Positions 25,851 through 35,900 of a stretch of DNA of 64,000 nucleotides are shown here, one piece after another. Under the pieces are notes generated by a model, which had not been told where the DNA came from, made no database searches, and worked only from the letters and a program-made list of their open reading frames with translations. Source of the stretch: Pandoraea terrae (GTDB taxonomy: Bacteria; Pseudomonadota; Gammaproteobacteria; Burkholderiales; Burkholderiaceae). Position 1 is the stretch's first letter. Every line of letters starts with the position of its first letter. Both the position numbers and the translations under genes were made by a program. Where the stretch lies: assembly GCF_902459695.1 (NCBI RefSeq), contig NZ_CABPRZ010000003.1, positions 62,001 through 126,000 of the forward strand, read 5' to 3'.

Positions 25851-26455
25851 CCGGCGTGCCGCGCGCGCGACGCCCGCGCCGGGTGCGAGCGCCCGGGAGA
25901 GAGCGCGGCCTCGCGCTGTTGGCGGTGCTGATCGCGCTGATGCTCGTCACCATCGCCTTGAGTGGCGCGCTGGATGTTTGGGCGCTGCAGCGGCGGCGAC
26001 AGCAGGAAGAAGAGTTGTTATTCGTCGGCAACCAGTACCGGCATGCGATCGAGCAGTACTACCGGGCGGGCAGGACCTGGCCCGTATCGATCGAGGATCT
26101 GCTCAACGACAACCGCTTCCCGGTGCCGGTGCATCATCTGCGACGTGCCTATGCGGACCCGATCACAGGCAAGAACGACTGGATCATCCTGAAGCAAGGC
26201 GACGCGATTTACGGTGTTGCCAGCAGTTCGGGCGACGCGCCCCTCAAGCACGCCAATTTCCCCAGGCGCTACGTCGCTTTCGCCGACGCGAAAAGTTATG
26301 GCGAGTGGCAGTTCTACTACTTGCCGCTAGGGCGACACAGCCCCGGCGCGACCAATTTGCCAGTGACCCCCGCGCCGGTCAGCCCGTCTGGCCCGTCGAG
26401 ACAGCCGGGCAGCGCGAAAGGCGTTTCGCCGTTCAGTCCTAACGGCCGTTTTTGA
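25847..26455 (+). CDS. Minor pseudopilin lacking Glu5, GspK-like N-terminus
   Basis: A 202-residue protein with a 21-residue Arg-rich leader, then RERGLALLAVLIALMLVTIA. The residue at mature position 5 is Ala, not Glu; among pseudopilins loss of Glu5 is known for GspK, whose start (RGxALLxVL) it resembles. The C-terminal domain is short, more like GspG (QYRHAIEQYYRAGRTWPVSI, RAYADPITGKNDWIILKQGD), and lacks the large GspK head. The last 35 residues are Pro/Ser-rich. It is the last secretion gene before the oxidase genes and could cap the pseudopilus. Confidence 0.78.
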   Translation: MTGVPRARRPRRVRAPGRERGLALLAVLIALMLVTIALSGALDVWALQRRRQQEEELLFVGNQYRHAIEQYYRAGRTWPVSIEDLLNDNRFPVPVHHLRRAYADPITGKNDWIILKQGDAIYGVASSSGDAPLKHANFPRRYVAFADAKSYGEWQFYYLPLGRHSPGATNLPVTPAPVSPSGPSRQPGSAKGVSPFSPNGRF

Positions 26456-26543
26456 GCCGATGGGCAAAGCCTTGGTTCCGCGAAGTGAAAGCAGTCGAAG
26501 GGTTGCCCTACTGCAAGAGTAGGAGGATGACCCATAACGCTCT

Positions 26544-26559
26544 TGGCCGCGCTTTTGCA
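26544..26559 (+). promoter_or_regulatory. Sigma-54 (-24/-12) promoter of the first oxidase gene
   Basis: TGGCCGCGCTTTTGCA carries TGGC at -24 and TTGCA at -12, with GG and GC ten bases apart. It lies in the 208 bp gap between the last pseudopilin and the first oxidase, giving a start near 26571 and a leader of about 93 bases. A degenerate repeat (GTTCCG, then TGAAAG) is centred about 62 bp upstream, the same distance as at the response-regulator promoter, but its left half is poor. No other gene is seen in the gap. Confidence 0.55.
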
Positions 26560-26663
26560 CAATGTAACTGGGGAGAGAAGTTTGTAATAAACGTGTTTGC
26601 CGCGAGACCGGGGCAAGGTGCCGGATTCGATTTGCGCTGGTTGGTCGGTAAGAAGGGGGTCGT

Positions 26664-28226
26664 ATGTTTGGTGCTCGCATCTTTCGAGGCAGTCTGTCGG
26701 CGCTGCTGTTGCTGATCGTTGCCGTACCTGCCCTCGCGCAGTCATTTCGGGTTCAGTGTCCGCCCACCACGACACTTCACCCGCTGCCGGCAACTGCCGA
26801 GCCCGCCTACACCGGACCATCGGTGACAGGCCAGAAATCCACGCCGACGGGCGTCGTCAACGGGGCGATCAAGTGCCAGCAGATCGCGGGCGGCGACGGT
26901 TACGCAACGATGGGGGACGGCACGCAAACGTACATGTTCTCCTTCGGCCCGCTGTCCGGGCTGGCGGATATCCGTAACGGCCTGCCTGGCACGGAAATGG
27001 CGAACGTGTTCAGGACGGTTGGCGATCCGATCAATGATATGAACTACAACGGCGCGGTTGGCCTGGTTCCCGATCCGAACGTGGTGGCGCCGGCCGACCC
27101 GATTACGGGTCACGTCGATCCGCGGCCGATCATGGATGTCGGCGTCATGAACGGCAACATCCCCGCGCCGATGATGGCGATCGACGAGGACGACGAATTT
27201 TTCCTCACGCTGTCGAACGTCGGCATGATCATGCGCCCCGACCTGTTCGAGAAGCACACGGTGCACTTCCACGGCTACCCGAACGCCTCGTCGTTCTATG
27301 ACGGCGTGCCGGATGCCTCGGTCGCGATCAACATCGGCGGCAGCTTCACCTACTACTACCTGGCGCCGGATGCCGGCACGTACTTCTGGCACTGCCACAT
27401 CACGCCGCCGGAGCACCTGCAAATGGGCATGGTCGGGCAGATCTACGTGCGGCCGCGCCAGAACCGGGTGCCGTCCACTGGCCAGCTGTACGCCGCGTTG
27501 CAGCAACAGCAGTTGGACCTGCGCACCAAGTGCGGCGGCGACATTCTGTGCTCGACGCCGCTACCGCGGGTTCCCAACACCTTGACCCACCAGCCCAACA
27601 AGAGCGGCTCGGCAACCCTGTTCGCTTATAACGACGGGGACGGCACGACCGCCTACGACGTTGAGTACCCGATACAGATCCACGGCTTCGATCCAAACTT
27701 TCACTTCGTCGGCATGACGTTCAACCCCGAGCCGTTTACCGACATGAAGGACAAGTACTTCCTGCTGAACGGCCGTAGCTACCCGGATACGGTGACCCAA
27801 GGTTCGATGCAAACGCCGGTGGCCGACGGCACCATGCACTATTCGCAACCGTTGCCGACCATCGTCAATATTCCGGCAGGCGGCAAGGCTCTGCTCCGGA
27901 TCTCGGATCTGGATGTCACGGAGTATCAAACACTCGCGTCGCTCGGCATTCCGATGCATGTGGTGGGCATCAACGCCCGTTTGTTGCGCGACATGTCCGG
28001 CAACGACATGACCTATTACGCGAACTCGATCACCCTGGGCGGCGGCGAATCGATCGACGTGATCCTGGATGCGCACGACATGGTCAGTTACCCCGTCGGA
28101 TCGACGTTTTATTTGTACACGCCAAATCTCGACCACCTCTCGAACGACGCGGAAAATTTCGGTGGCCTGATGACAGAAGTCCACATCTGCAATTCCGTGG
28201 ACCCGGTCAGCAAGTCCTGTTCGTAG
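26664..28226 (+). CDS. Exported multicopper-oxidase-like protein with type 1 site (subunit 1)
   Basis: A 520-residue exported protein (signal peptide ending VPALAQ). The first cupredoxin-like domain has HTVHFHG (H198, H201, H203) and then YFWHCHITPPEHLQMGM with H243, C244, H245, H251 and a methionine at 254 or 256. These are the HxxHxHG and HCH...H...M motifs that form a type 1 copper plus half of a trinuclear site. The loop between Cys244 and His251 is two residues longer than in laccases. The second half (about 320-510) is cupredoxin-like without ligand motifs. Only two His-X-His motifs are present where a complete oxidase needs four; the next gene has the other two. Confidence 0.82.
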   Translation: MFGARIFRGSLSALLLLIVAVPALAQSFRVQCPPTTTLHPLPATAEPAYTGPSVTGQKSTPTGVVNGAIKCQQIAGGDGYATMGDGTQTYMFSFGPLSGLADIRNGLPGTEMANVFRTVGDPINDMNYNGAVGLVPDPNVVAPADPITGHVDPRPIMDVGVMNGNIPAPMMAIDEDDEFFLTLSNVGMIMRPDLFEKHTVHFHGYPNASSFYDGVPDASVAINIGGSFTYYYLAPDAGTYFWHCHITPPEHLQMGMVGQIYVRPRQNRVPSTGQLYAALQQQQLDLRTKCGGDILCSTPLPRVPNTLTHQPNKSGSATLFAYNDGDGTTAYDVEYPIQIHGFDPNFHFVGMTFNPEPFTDMKDKYFLLNGRSYPDTVTQGSMQTPVADGTMHYSQPLPTIVNIPAGGKALLRISDLDVTEYQTLASLGIPMHVVGINARLLRDMSGNDMTYYANSITLGGGESIDVILDAHDMVSYPVGSTFYLYTPNLDHLSNDAENFGGLMTEVHICNSVDPVSKSCS

Positions 28227-28236
28227 GAGAACAGCC

Positions 28237-29886
28237 GTGAGCCAGATTAATCACAACAAGTGGATCGCGACAGTCGCGCGGTTTGCCGCGGTCATCCTCG
28301 TCGCCTTGATCTGCGTACCGGCGCGCGCCGCCGCCCCAGGCATTACGGGGGGCGCCACGAACCCGCGTTTCGATTTGTCCGCCGAGGCGAACCGCATAAC
28401 GCAGCCAGACGGCATGAGTCTCTATGCGTGGGGCTATGGTTGCCATACCGCGCCGGCGGGCTTTTCGCCGGCGGCGATCGCGGGCGCAAACTGTCCGACC
28501 ATGCAGATCCCGGGGCCGACGCTGATCGTTCACCAGGGTGACACGGTGACGGTGACGCTCACGAACAACCTGCCGGCGGCCGCAGGCAACACGTCGATTC
28601 TTTTTCCCGGCTTCCAGGTCACCCCGACGGGTGGCGTGCAGGGCCTTCTCACGCAGGAAGCTGCGCACGGCGGAACGGTTACCTACACGTTTGTCGCGAC
28701 AACGCCGGGCACGCACAGCTACTACAGCGGCACCCAGGGCGACCTGCAAATCGAGATGGGGTTATACGGCGCCGTCATCGTCCTGCCGACCGTCAGCGGG
28801 TCGTTGGCAGTGCCGACCGGCTGCCGTACGGTTGGCCCGACGCTGCCGGATGGACAGACCGACTTCCGCAACGCCGCGGCGGCTTACAACCTCAGCGCGG
28901 CATGCTACGACCGCGAGTATCTGTTCCAGTTCTCGGAGATGGATCCGCGCATCCATACGCAGGCAGAGCAGCAGGCTGGCATGGCATGCGCGCGCAATAG
29001 CGGCTGCATGACCGTCGAAACCGAGCCCTACCATCCGGCCTACTACATGATCAACGGCCGCTCGATGCCGGACGACATGGACCCGAATTACTCGCCGCAG
29101 TATCCGCATCAACCGTACAACGGCAATCCGCATATGCACCCCGGCGAATTGGTGCTGTTGCGCATCATCGGCACGGGCCGTTGGCAGCACCCGTTCCATG
29201 AACACGGCAATCACGTGCGCATCCTCGCACGCGACGGCAACGTCCTGGTCAGCCAAACGGACCCGACACAACCCGCCGGACCGCTGCTGTTCACGACGAC
29301 CACGACGCCTGGTATCGCCATGGACGGGATTTTCTACTGGACCGGCAGGGGCCTGAACTGGGATGTCTACGGACACTACCCCGGCGCCGTGTACACCGAC
29401 CCCGACCCGAAATACGCTGCCTTCCTGGGCAAGCCGGTCGTCTGCATCCCGGACGCGAACGGCTACTACACGCAGCTTGACAACGGTAGCGGACAACCAA
29501 ACGGCGTGCCCAATTCGGCCTCGCTCGCGCCCAACTACTACGAGTGGTGTGCGGATCACAACAAGCCGCTCGAAGCCCACGCGTTCGGCAATGTCGGCAG
29601 CGGCGGCCCGGTGACGCTGCCGGACTCGAACATCCTGACCAACGGCGCCTGGTACGGCGGAAGTCCTTATCTCGGTCCGGACGCCACGATACGCGCTGTC
29701 GGCGCCACCGGTACGTCGCCACCCAGCAATACGATCGCGAATCCACCGGCGACCGAAGCGGGCTTCGCTTTCATGTGGCACTCGCACAATGAGCGCGAGA
29801 TCACGACGAACAATATCTTCCCGGGCGGGATGATGATGATGATGCTTGTCGATCCGCAAGCCTTTGTGATCGACGAATCTAATTAG
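28237..29886 (+). CDS. Exported multicopper-oxidase-like protein without type 1 Cys (subunit 2)
   Basis: A 549-residue exported protein (GTG start with AGGAGA upstream; signal ending VPARAAA). The N-terminal cupredoxin keeps the MQIPGPTLIVHQGDTVTVTL framework of multicopper oxidases, but its ligand sites are lost: ILFPGFQ replaces HxHG and GTHSYYSG replaces HSH. The C-terminal domain has QHPFHEHGNH (H318, H321, H323, H326) and FMWHSHNE (H515, H517), with Ser516 where a type 1 Cys would sit, then a run of five methionines (532-536). It lies 10 bp after subunit 1. I infer that subunits 1 and 2 join to build one trinuclear centre. Confidence 0.82.
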   Translation: MSQINHNKWIATVARFAAVILVALICVPARAAAPGITGGATNPRFDLSAEANRITQPDGMSLYAWGYGCHTAPAGFSPAAIAGANCPTMQIPGPTLIVHQGDTVTVTLTNNLPAAAGNTSILFPGFQVTPTGGVQGLLTQEAAHGGTVTYTFVATTPGTHSYYSGTQGDLQIEMGLYGAVIVLPTVSGSLAVPTGCRTVGPTLPDGQTDFRNAAAAYNLSAACYDREYLFQFSEMDPRIHTQAEQQAGMACARNSGCMTVETEPYHPAYYMINGRSMPDDMDPNYSPQYPHQPYNGNPHMHPGELVLLRIIGTGRWQHPFHEHGNHVRILARDGNVLVSQTDPTQPAGPLLFTTTTTPGIAMDGIFYWTGRGLNWDVYGHYPGAVYTDPDPKYAAFLGKPVVCIPDANGYYTQLDNGSGQPNGVPNSASLAPNYYEWCADHNKPLEAHAFGNVGSGGPVTLPDSNILTNGAWYGGSPYLGPDATIRAVGATGTSPPSNTIANPPATEAGFAFMWHSHNEREITTNNIFPGGMMMMMLVDPQAFVIDESN

Positions 29887-29903
29887 TGGCAAGGGGAACG
29901 GCG

Positions 29904-32900
29904 ATGAGACCCATTCAGTTCAAGGCGACGCTTTGCGGCCTGGCCAAGGCGGGGATCGCGGCTTCGATGCTGGTGCTGGCGACTGGCGCAGCGTTTGCAC
30001 AGACCGTCAGCCTTACGGCGAAGTCTGCCAATGCCGCGCTACCCGACGGACAGCTGGTGCCGATGTGGGGCTATAGCTGTGGCGCGGCCGCGTCGGCCAC
30101 TTGCACGGCGTTGAACCCGAGTGCCGCCGCCCTCGGCAACTGGTCGCCGGTGGTGATCACCGTGGCCCCGGGCCCGCTGACGATCAGTCTCACCAACAAT
30201 CTGCCTGCCGGCGTGCCAACGTCGATGGTGATCGTCGGGCAAGTTGGCGGCGGGCTTGGCGCGGCGCCGAGCCGGGCGGCGAACCCCGTACATGCGACGC
30301 AGGCTGCCACGTGGCCCATCGCAGGCAACTCGAACGGCGCGACGTTTACGCCGCCTACCCAGCTGCCCGCCGGCCGGGTCCAGTCGTTCGGCACGGAAGT
30401 GGCGACCAACGGGACCACGACCCTGAGTTGGACAAGCCTCAAACCCGGCACCTACCTGATCGAGTCGGGCACGCACCCGTCGATTCAGGGGCCGATGGGG
30501 CTCTACGGCGTACTGGTGGTCACCACGGCGCCGACGACCACCAACCCGGCGGGAACGGCCTATACGGGCGTGACCTACAACGCGGACGTCCCGCTGTTGC
30601 TGAGTGAAATCGACGCCGTGCAAAACGCTGCCGTGGCCAAGGCCGTGGCGACTGTCGGGTTCAAGGAAACGGCCAACGTCGTGTTGCGCGATACCGTCAG
30701 TGCGGTAACGGTGAACAGCGCCGGTACCGGCTATCATGTCGGCGACGCCGTGGCATTCTCCGGCGGCGTTGCCGCAGGGGACGCCTCGGTCGCAGCGGCC
30801 GCGACGGTCGCCAGCGTGGACGCCAACGGTGGCATCACGTCGATCAATGTCACCAGCGGGGGCTCGGGGTATTCCTCGGTGCCCGGCGCGACGGTGACGA
30901 GATCGTCGGGCACCGGCACCAACGCGGTGGTTACCGCGGTACTGGTCCTGGGTGGCGATATGTGCACCGGTGGTGCAGGCGCCTGCTATCCGCCAGCCGT
31001 GAACTACGATCCGCGCTATTACCTGATCAATGGCGTAGCCTTCGACCGAACCAATCTGGTCAAATCGCAATTCTCCGCCGCGGCGCCTGCCGCGACCGGC
31101 CAGGTTCTCCTTCGTTTCGTGAACGCCGGCCTGCGCATGCATGTGCCGACTGTGGTCGGTGCGCAGACAGGCACGCCGCCCGTCTCCGGATTCTCGCTCA
31201 TCGCGGAGGACGGCAATCTACTGCCCGGCATTCGGAAGGTCCAGAGTGAAGTGTTCCTGGCTGCAGGCAAGACCTACGATGTCATGATGAACGCGCCCGC
31301 CACCGGGGCGCCGGCGCTGCCCGTGTTCGATCGCCAACTCAGTCTGTCGACGGACAATCAGCGCGACGGCGGCATGCAGGCCTATATCAGCGTCAACAAC
31401 GGCGCGTTGCCGACCACGGCCGCCGGTCTGACCGCGGTCGCCAATAACGACACCTACAACCTGGTGCCCGGCAATCCGTTGATCGTCTCGGACCCGGCCA
31501 AAGGGGTGATCGCCAACGACATCGGCGTGTACGGCGTTACGCTCGTGCAGACGCCTGGCTCTGGGCCTAGCGCTGGCACGGTCAGCTTGAACCCTGATGG
31601 CACGTTTACTTATGTGCCGAATCCGGGCACGACGACAGACACGTTCACCTATTATGCCAACGGTAATCCGGCGATCCATGCAACTGTGACGTTGCAACCC
31701 TGCACGGTGATCTCCGGCTGCATGTCGGCCAACCCCCCGACGATCACTAACCAAAGCTACACCAGTACCGTCGCGTCACGGATGGTGTTGTCGCCGCCCG
31801 GCCTGCTGGCAAGTGCGAACGATCCTTCAGGGCTGAAGTTGACGGCGGCACTCGTAGGGAATGCCACGGGCGGCACCGTGACGGTTAATCCGGACGGCTC
31901 GTTTGCCGCCTCGCCGACCGCTGCGCCGGCCGCAGGCGGCACGGCTACCGTGTCGTTCCAATACAAGGCCGTCAATTCCCAAAACACCGCGGCCGTCAAT
32001 GCGCAAAACACGTCGAGCCAAATGGCGACGGCCACGGTGACGTTCGTTGGGGGCAGCGGCCTTAACGTTGTCGTGAAGGACGCGCCGACCGGCCTGCCTA
32101 TCAACGATTACCGCTGGATCATCGAGGAAGACCGCACCTTCCAGATCGACCCCGCATGTCAAGTGAATCAAACGAGCACGGCCACGCGGCCGGCCGGTTG
32201 TCCGCCGTTGCCCGTGCCGAGCGTCGGGACCAATTTCCACACCAGCTACATGCCGGTGGTTGCCTCCGGCTGCTGGGGCACGTTTGCCTGCGAAGCGGGG
32301 CAAACGGTCTTCGACCCGGCGAGCAATTCCCACCTGCCGGCCGTATGCGACATCGGCAACGGTAAGTGTCGTACGGACGCCGCGCAACAGACGCCGGTCA
32401 ATCCGGGGCAGGTCGTGCTCGATCCGACCAAGCGCTACTACCTCTCGATCCTGCCCGGCGATGCCGGCAACCCGTTCGCCTCGGGCGCGGGCGCACCGGT
32501 GACGATGAATGGCACGACGAGACCGTTCAGCATCGCGACGGATTGCGGGACGTATGCAGTCGGGGCCGCGAAGTGGCTGCCGGGTACGGGCACCTGCGGC
32601 CACGGCTTGGGCGGCGCACCGCTCGCGGCCGGGCAGAAGTCGGTCAATGTGGTCCTGCAACAGACACCGCTACCGACCGCGACGGTTTCGGTGTACGTGT
32701 TCGAAGACGACTCCCCGCTCAATGGCGAAGTCGATGTCCACGGTGGGGTCGAGAATTTTGGAGACTCCCGCGAGCCGGGACTGGGCGGCTTTGAAATCAA
32801 GATGTGGGACGACTATGGCAGCACCGGTGATGCGACGGGACAGATGAGCTACGACATGTTCAACATGCCGCTGTCCAATGCCTTGCAGTCGAAGATCGAT

Positions 32901-35900
32901 CCCGCCACCGGGCTGTACGCGTGCCCGATCTCCGTGAAAAAGGACGGGCTGGTGGGCATGATCCCGACGTGTCCGAAGTATGAATCCGACGGCAAAACCC
33001 TCTCGCCGCTCGTAGGCCAGGCCGTGATTACCAACCTGATGCCCGGCAGATACGGCATCATCGCCACGCCGGCCGCCGACAGAATCGGCCGGGGAGAGGA
33101 ATGGCTGCAGACGAATACCCTCGACGGGCAGAAGGCACACGACTCTTTCATCCGGGTCGGCGGGCCGACGTACTTCCAGGAATTCGGGCCGGCGGGTTTC
33201 CACGTCGCCATCGGCTTTGCCAACCCGAAAATCATCAATGACCGCAGGACCAATGCTGCGAAGACCGGGCTGTGCGACGTGGCCGGCGCTGCGTGTGGCA
33301 ATAGCATCACCGGCCGGGTCACCAACCTGCATTACAGCCGTCCGCCCAATGAGAACCTCTATGGCAGCGGCTCGCGCGACTCCCTGGCCTTTACGCAGTG
33401 CTACGTAAGCGCCGGTGATCCGGACGGCGACGATATTGCGTTCACCAAATGCAACCAGGACGGTACGTTCACGCTTTCCAACCTTCCTGACGGCACGATT
33501 CGGGTGACCGTGTTCGACCAGTGGAACGATCAGATCGTCGACGGGCTTGCCAAGGCTGTCGCCGTGAGTGGCGGCCAGACAGTCAACCTCGGGGACCTGC
33601 CGGTGCTCCAATGGCACACGAACCTTTACACGAGGACGTTCATCGACCTTCACGGGGATGGCGTCTCGCATCCTGACGACCCCGGGCTGGCGCTGGTGCC
33701 GACCAACATCCGTTTCCGGGACGGCAGCTATTCCAATTTCAACAACACGGACTTGAACGGCTACGCGCCATTCAACGAGGTATTCCCGCTGTTCAATTGG
33801 TACGTCGTCGACCCCGACCCGACCCGCTTCAAAAACACGGGCACGCATGTGGTCTATGACGCCGGCGGTCCGACGGACGGCACGGGTTTGCCCGGCGCCG
33901 GAACGTCGACGATTGCGAAGTTCTTTGCCAATACCGTGGAATCGTCGACCGCGCAGTTGCCGGCAGCCCTGCGGGTGCCGGGCGCTGTGTACTGCGGCAA
34001 CGCCGACTGCACCGGCTATTCGATCAAGAACGGTCCGGGCAGCAGTGCCGCCAGCCCCTCAACCGGAAGAATCGATCCGCCTTGGGTCACCTCCATGGGA
34101 TGGCAGGGTTTCTCCGGGCAGAACCAGTTCATCGAGTTCGGCAAGACGCCGTTTGTCGCCGGCGAAAACGGGGGCATCCGCGGTGAGGTCGCCTATGCCT
34201 CGACGCGGGCCTTCGATGACCCGACGCTGACGGTGCATGCGAAGTGGCTGCCCAACGTGCCGAACGTTACTGTCAACCTCTATCAAGAGGGTACGGCCGC
34301 GGACGGTACGACCAGCCTGAAACTTGTGGACACCACCAAGACCACAAGTTGGGACGATTGGGCGCAAGGTTTCCGCTCCGACGGCATGCCGAACATGAAC
34401 TGCCCGGGCCAGGAAAACGGCACCAAGGACCCGTTCTTCTTCACGCTGGCTGGCAGCAAGCAGTGGCTCAACCCCAACACGGCGATGCCCAACAACTCCC
34501 AGTTCAAGTGCTACGACGGCATGCACGCCTTCAACCAGGTGCAACCGGCGCCGTTCGACGGCAGTTACCAATTCCCGAGCGTGACGGGAAGGGATCCGAA
34601 TACCGGCAAGCCGACCGCCACGAACTGCAAGATTTGTACGGCGAATCCCTCGAAGGACGGCACTGTGGTTCTGCCGGCGGGCAAATACGTCGTCGAAGTG
34701 ATCGTGCCGCCCGGCTATGAACTGATGAAGGAAGAGGACAAGAACATTCTCATCGGCGATAACTTCATCGCGCCGGTGACGCAGCAGTTCGGCGCCTTGA
34801 CCAACATCTTCATCATTCCTGACCAGGCGGCGGTGAATGCCTCGCAGAACCCGAACAATGCGCAGAACCCGACTACGGATCTCGGTTCCTCGCCGCGGCG
34901 CGAGGGCGATACGGGCAGTGTCGAGCAGTTCTGGCCTTGCGTCGGTACGCTGCGCATCGTTCCCGATTACCTCAGCCTGTTCCCGGGCGCACTGGAAGTG
35001 GCGCCGTTCGCCGGTGCTTCCCGGCACCTGTGCGACCGCAAGGAAGTGCTGCTCAATGATCAGATGTCCGTGCAGACGAAGTTCTATATCTTCAGCTCGA
35101 CACACGTCGCGGCGCACTTCACCGGCTTCATGCTGGATGACTTCTCTGCGGAGTTCGATCCGTTCTCTCCGCAATTCGGAGAAAAGTTCGCCGTGCCCAA
35201 CGTGCCGGTTTCCCTGAAGGATTTCACCGGCAACGAAATGTCGCGTGTGTATTCCGACCAGTGGGGCATCTTCAATGGCTTGACGTATTCGACCTGGGAA
35301 GTCAACCCGCCGAATCCGACCGGTTACGCGCCGAACATGATGATCGCCTGCATGAACGATCCGGACAAGCCCGATCCTGCCAATCCCGGCAAGACGATCC
35401 GGGACCCGTTGTACAACCCGGCGTACAGCCAGTTCTGCTACGAAATCCCGTTCATGCCGGGGCTCACCCAGTACATGGATACCCCCGTGGTGCCGGTGCA
35501 GGCGTTCGCGAGTGGCTATAACCCGCCCGACTGCGCGTACCCGGACGCCACCCCGGCGGTCTCCACGGTACTTGGCGATTTGATCCCCAAGAATACCAAG
35601 ATCGCCGCCAGCGGTAACGGCAACGGCCCGTGGGTCAGCCAACCGGGACACGTCCTGACCATCAACGCATTGGGTGACCAGACCGTGCCTAACAATGCCT
35701 ACTCGGGACCGGCGGCGACGACTCCGCCGTTCAACCAGAAGTTCATCACGCGGCATTACGGCTTCGGTACGACGAAGGGAACCGTCACGGTTAACGGCTT
35801 CCCGGCAACCGTGAACGGGTGGAGCGATACGCAGATCCAGATCCAGGTGCCAGCGATCCCGCCGGCCGGGTTCCCCGTGCCTCCGGGGACGAAGGCATCG

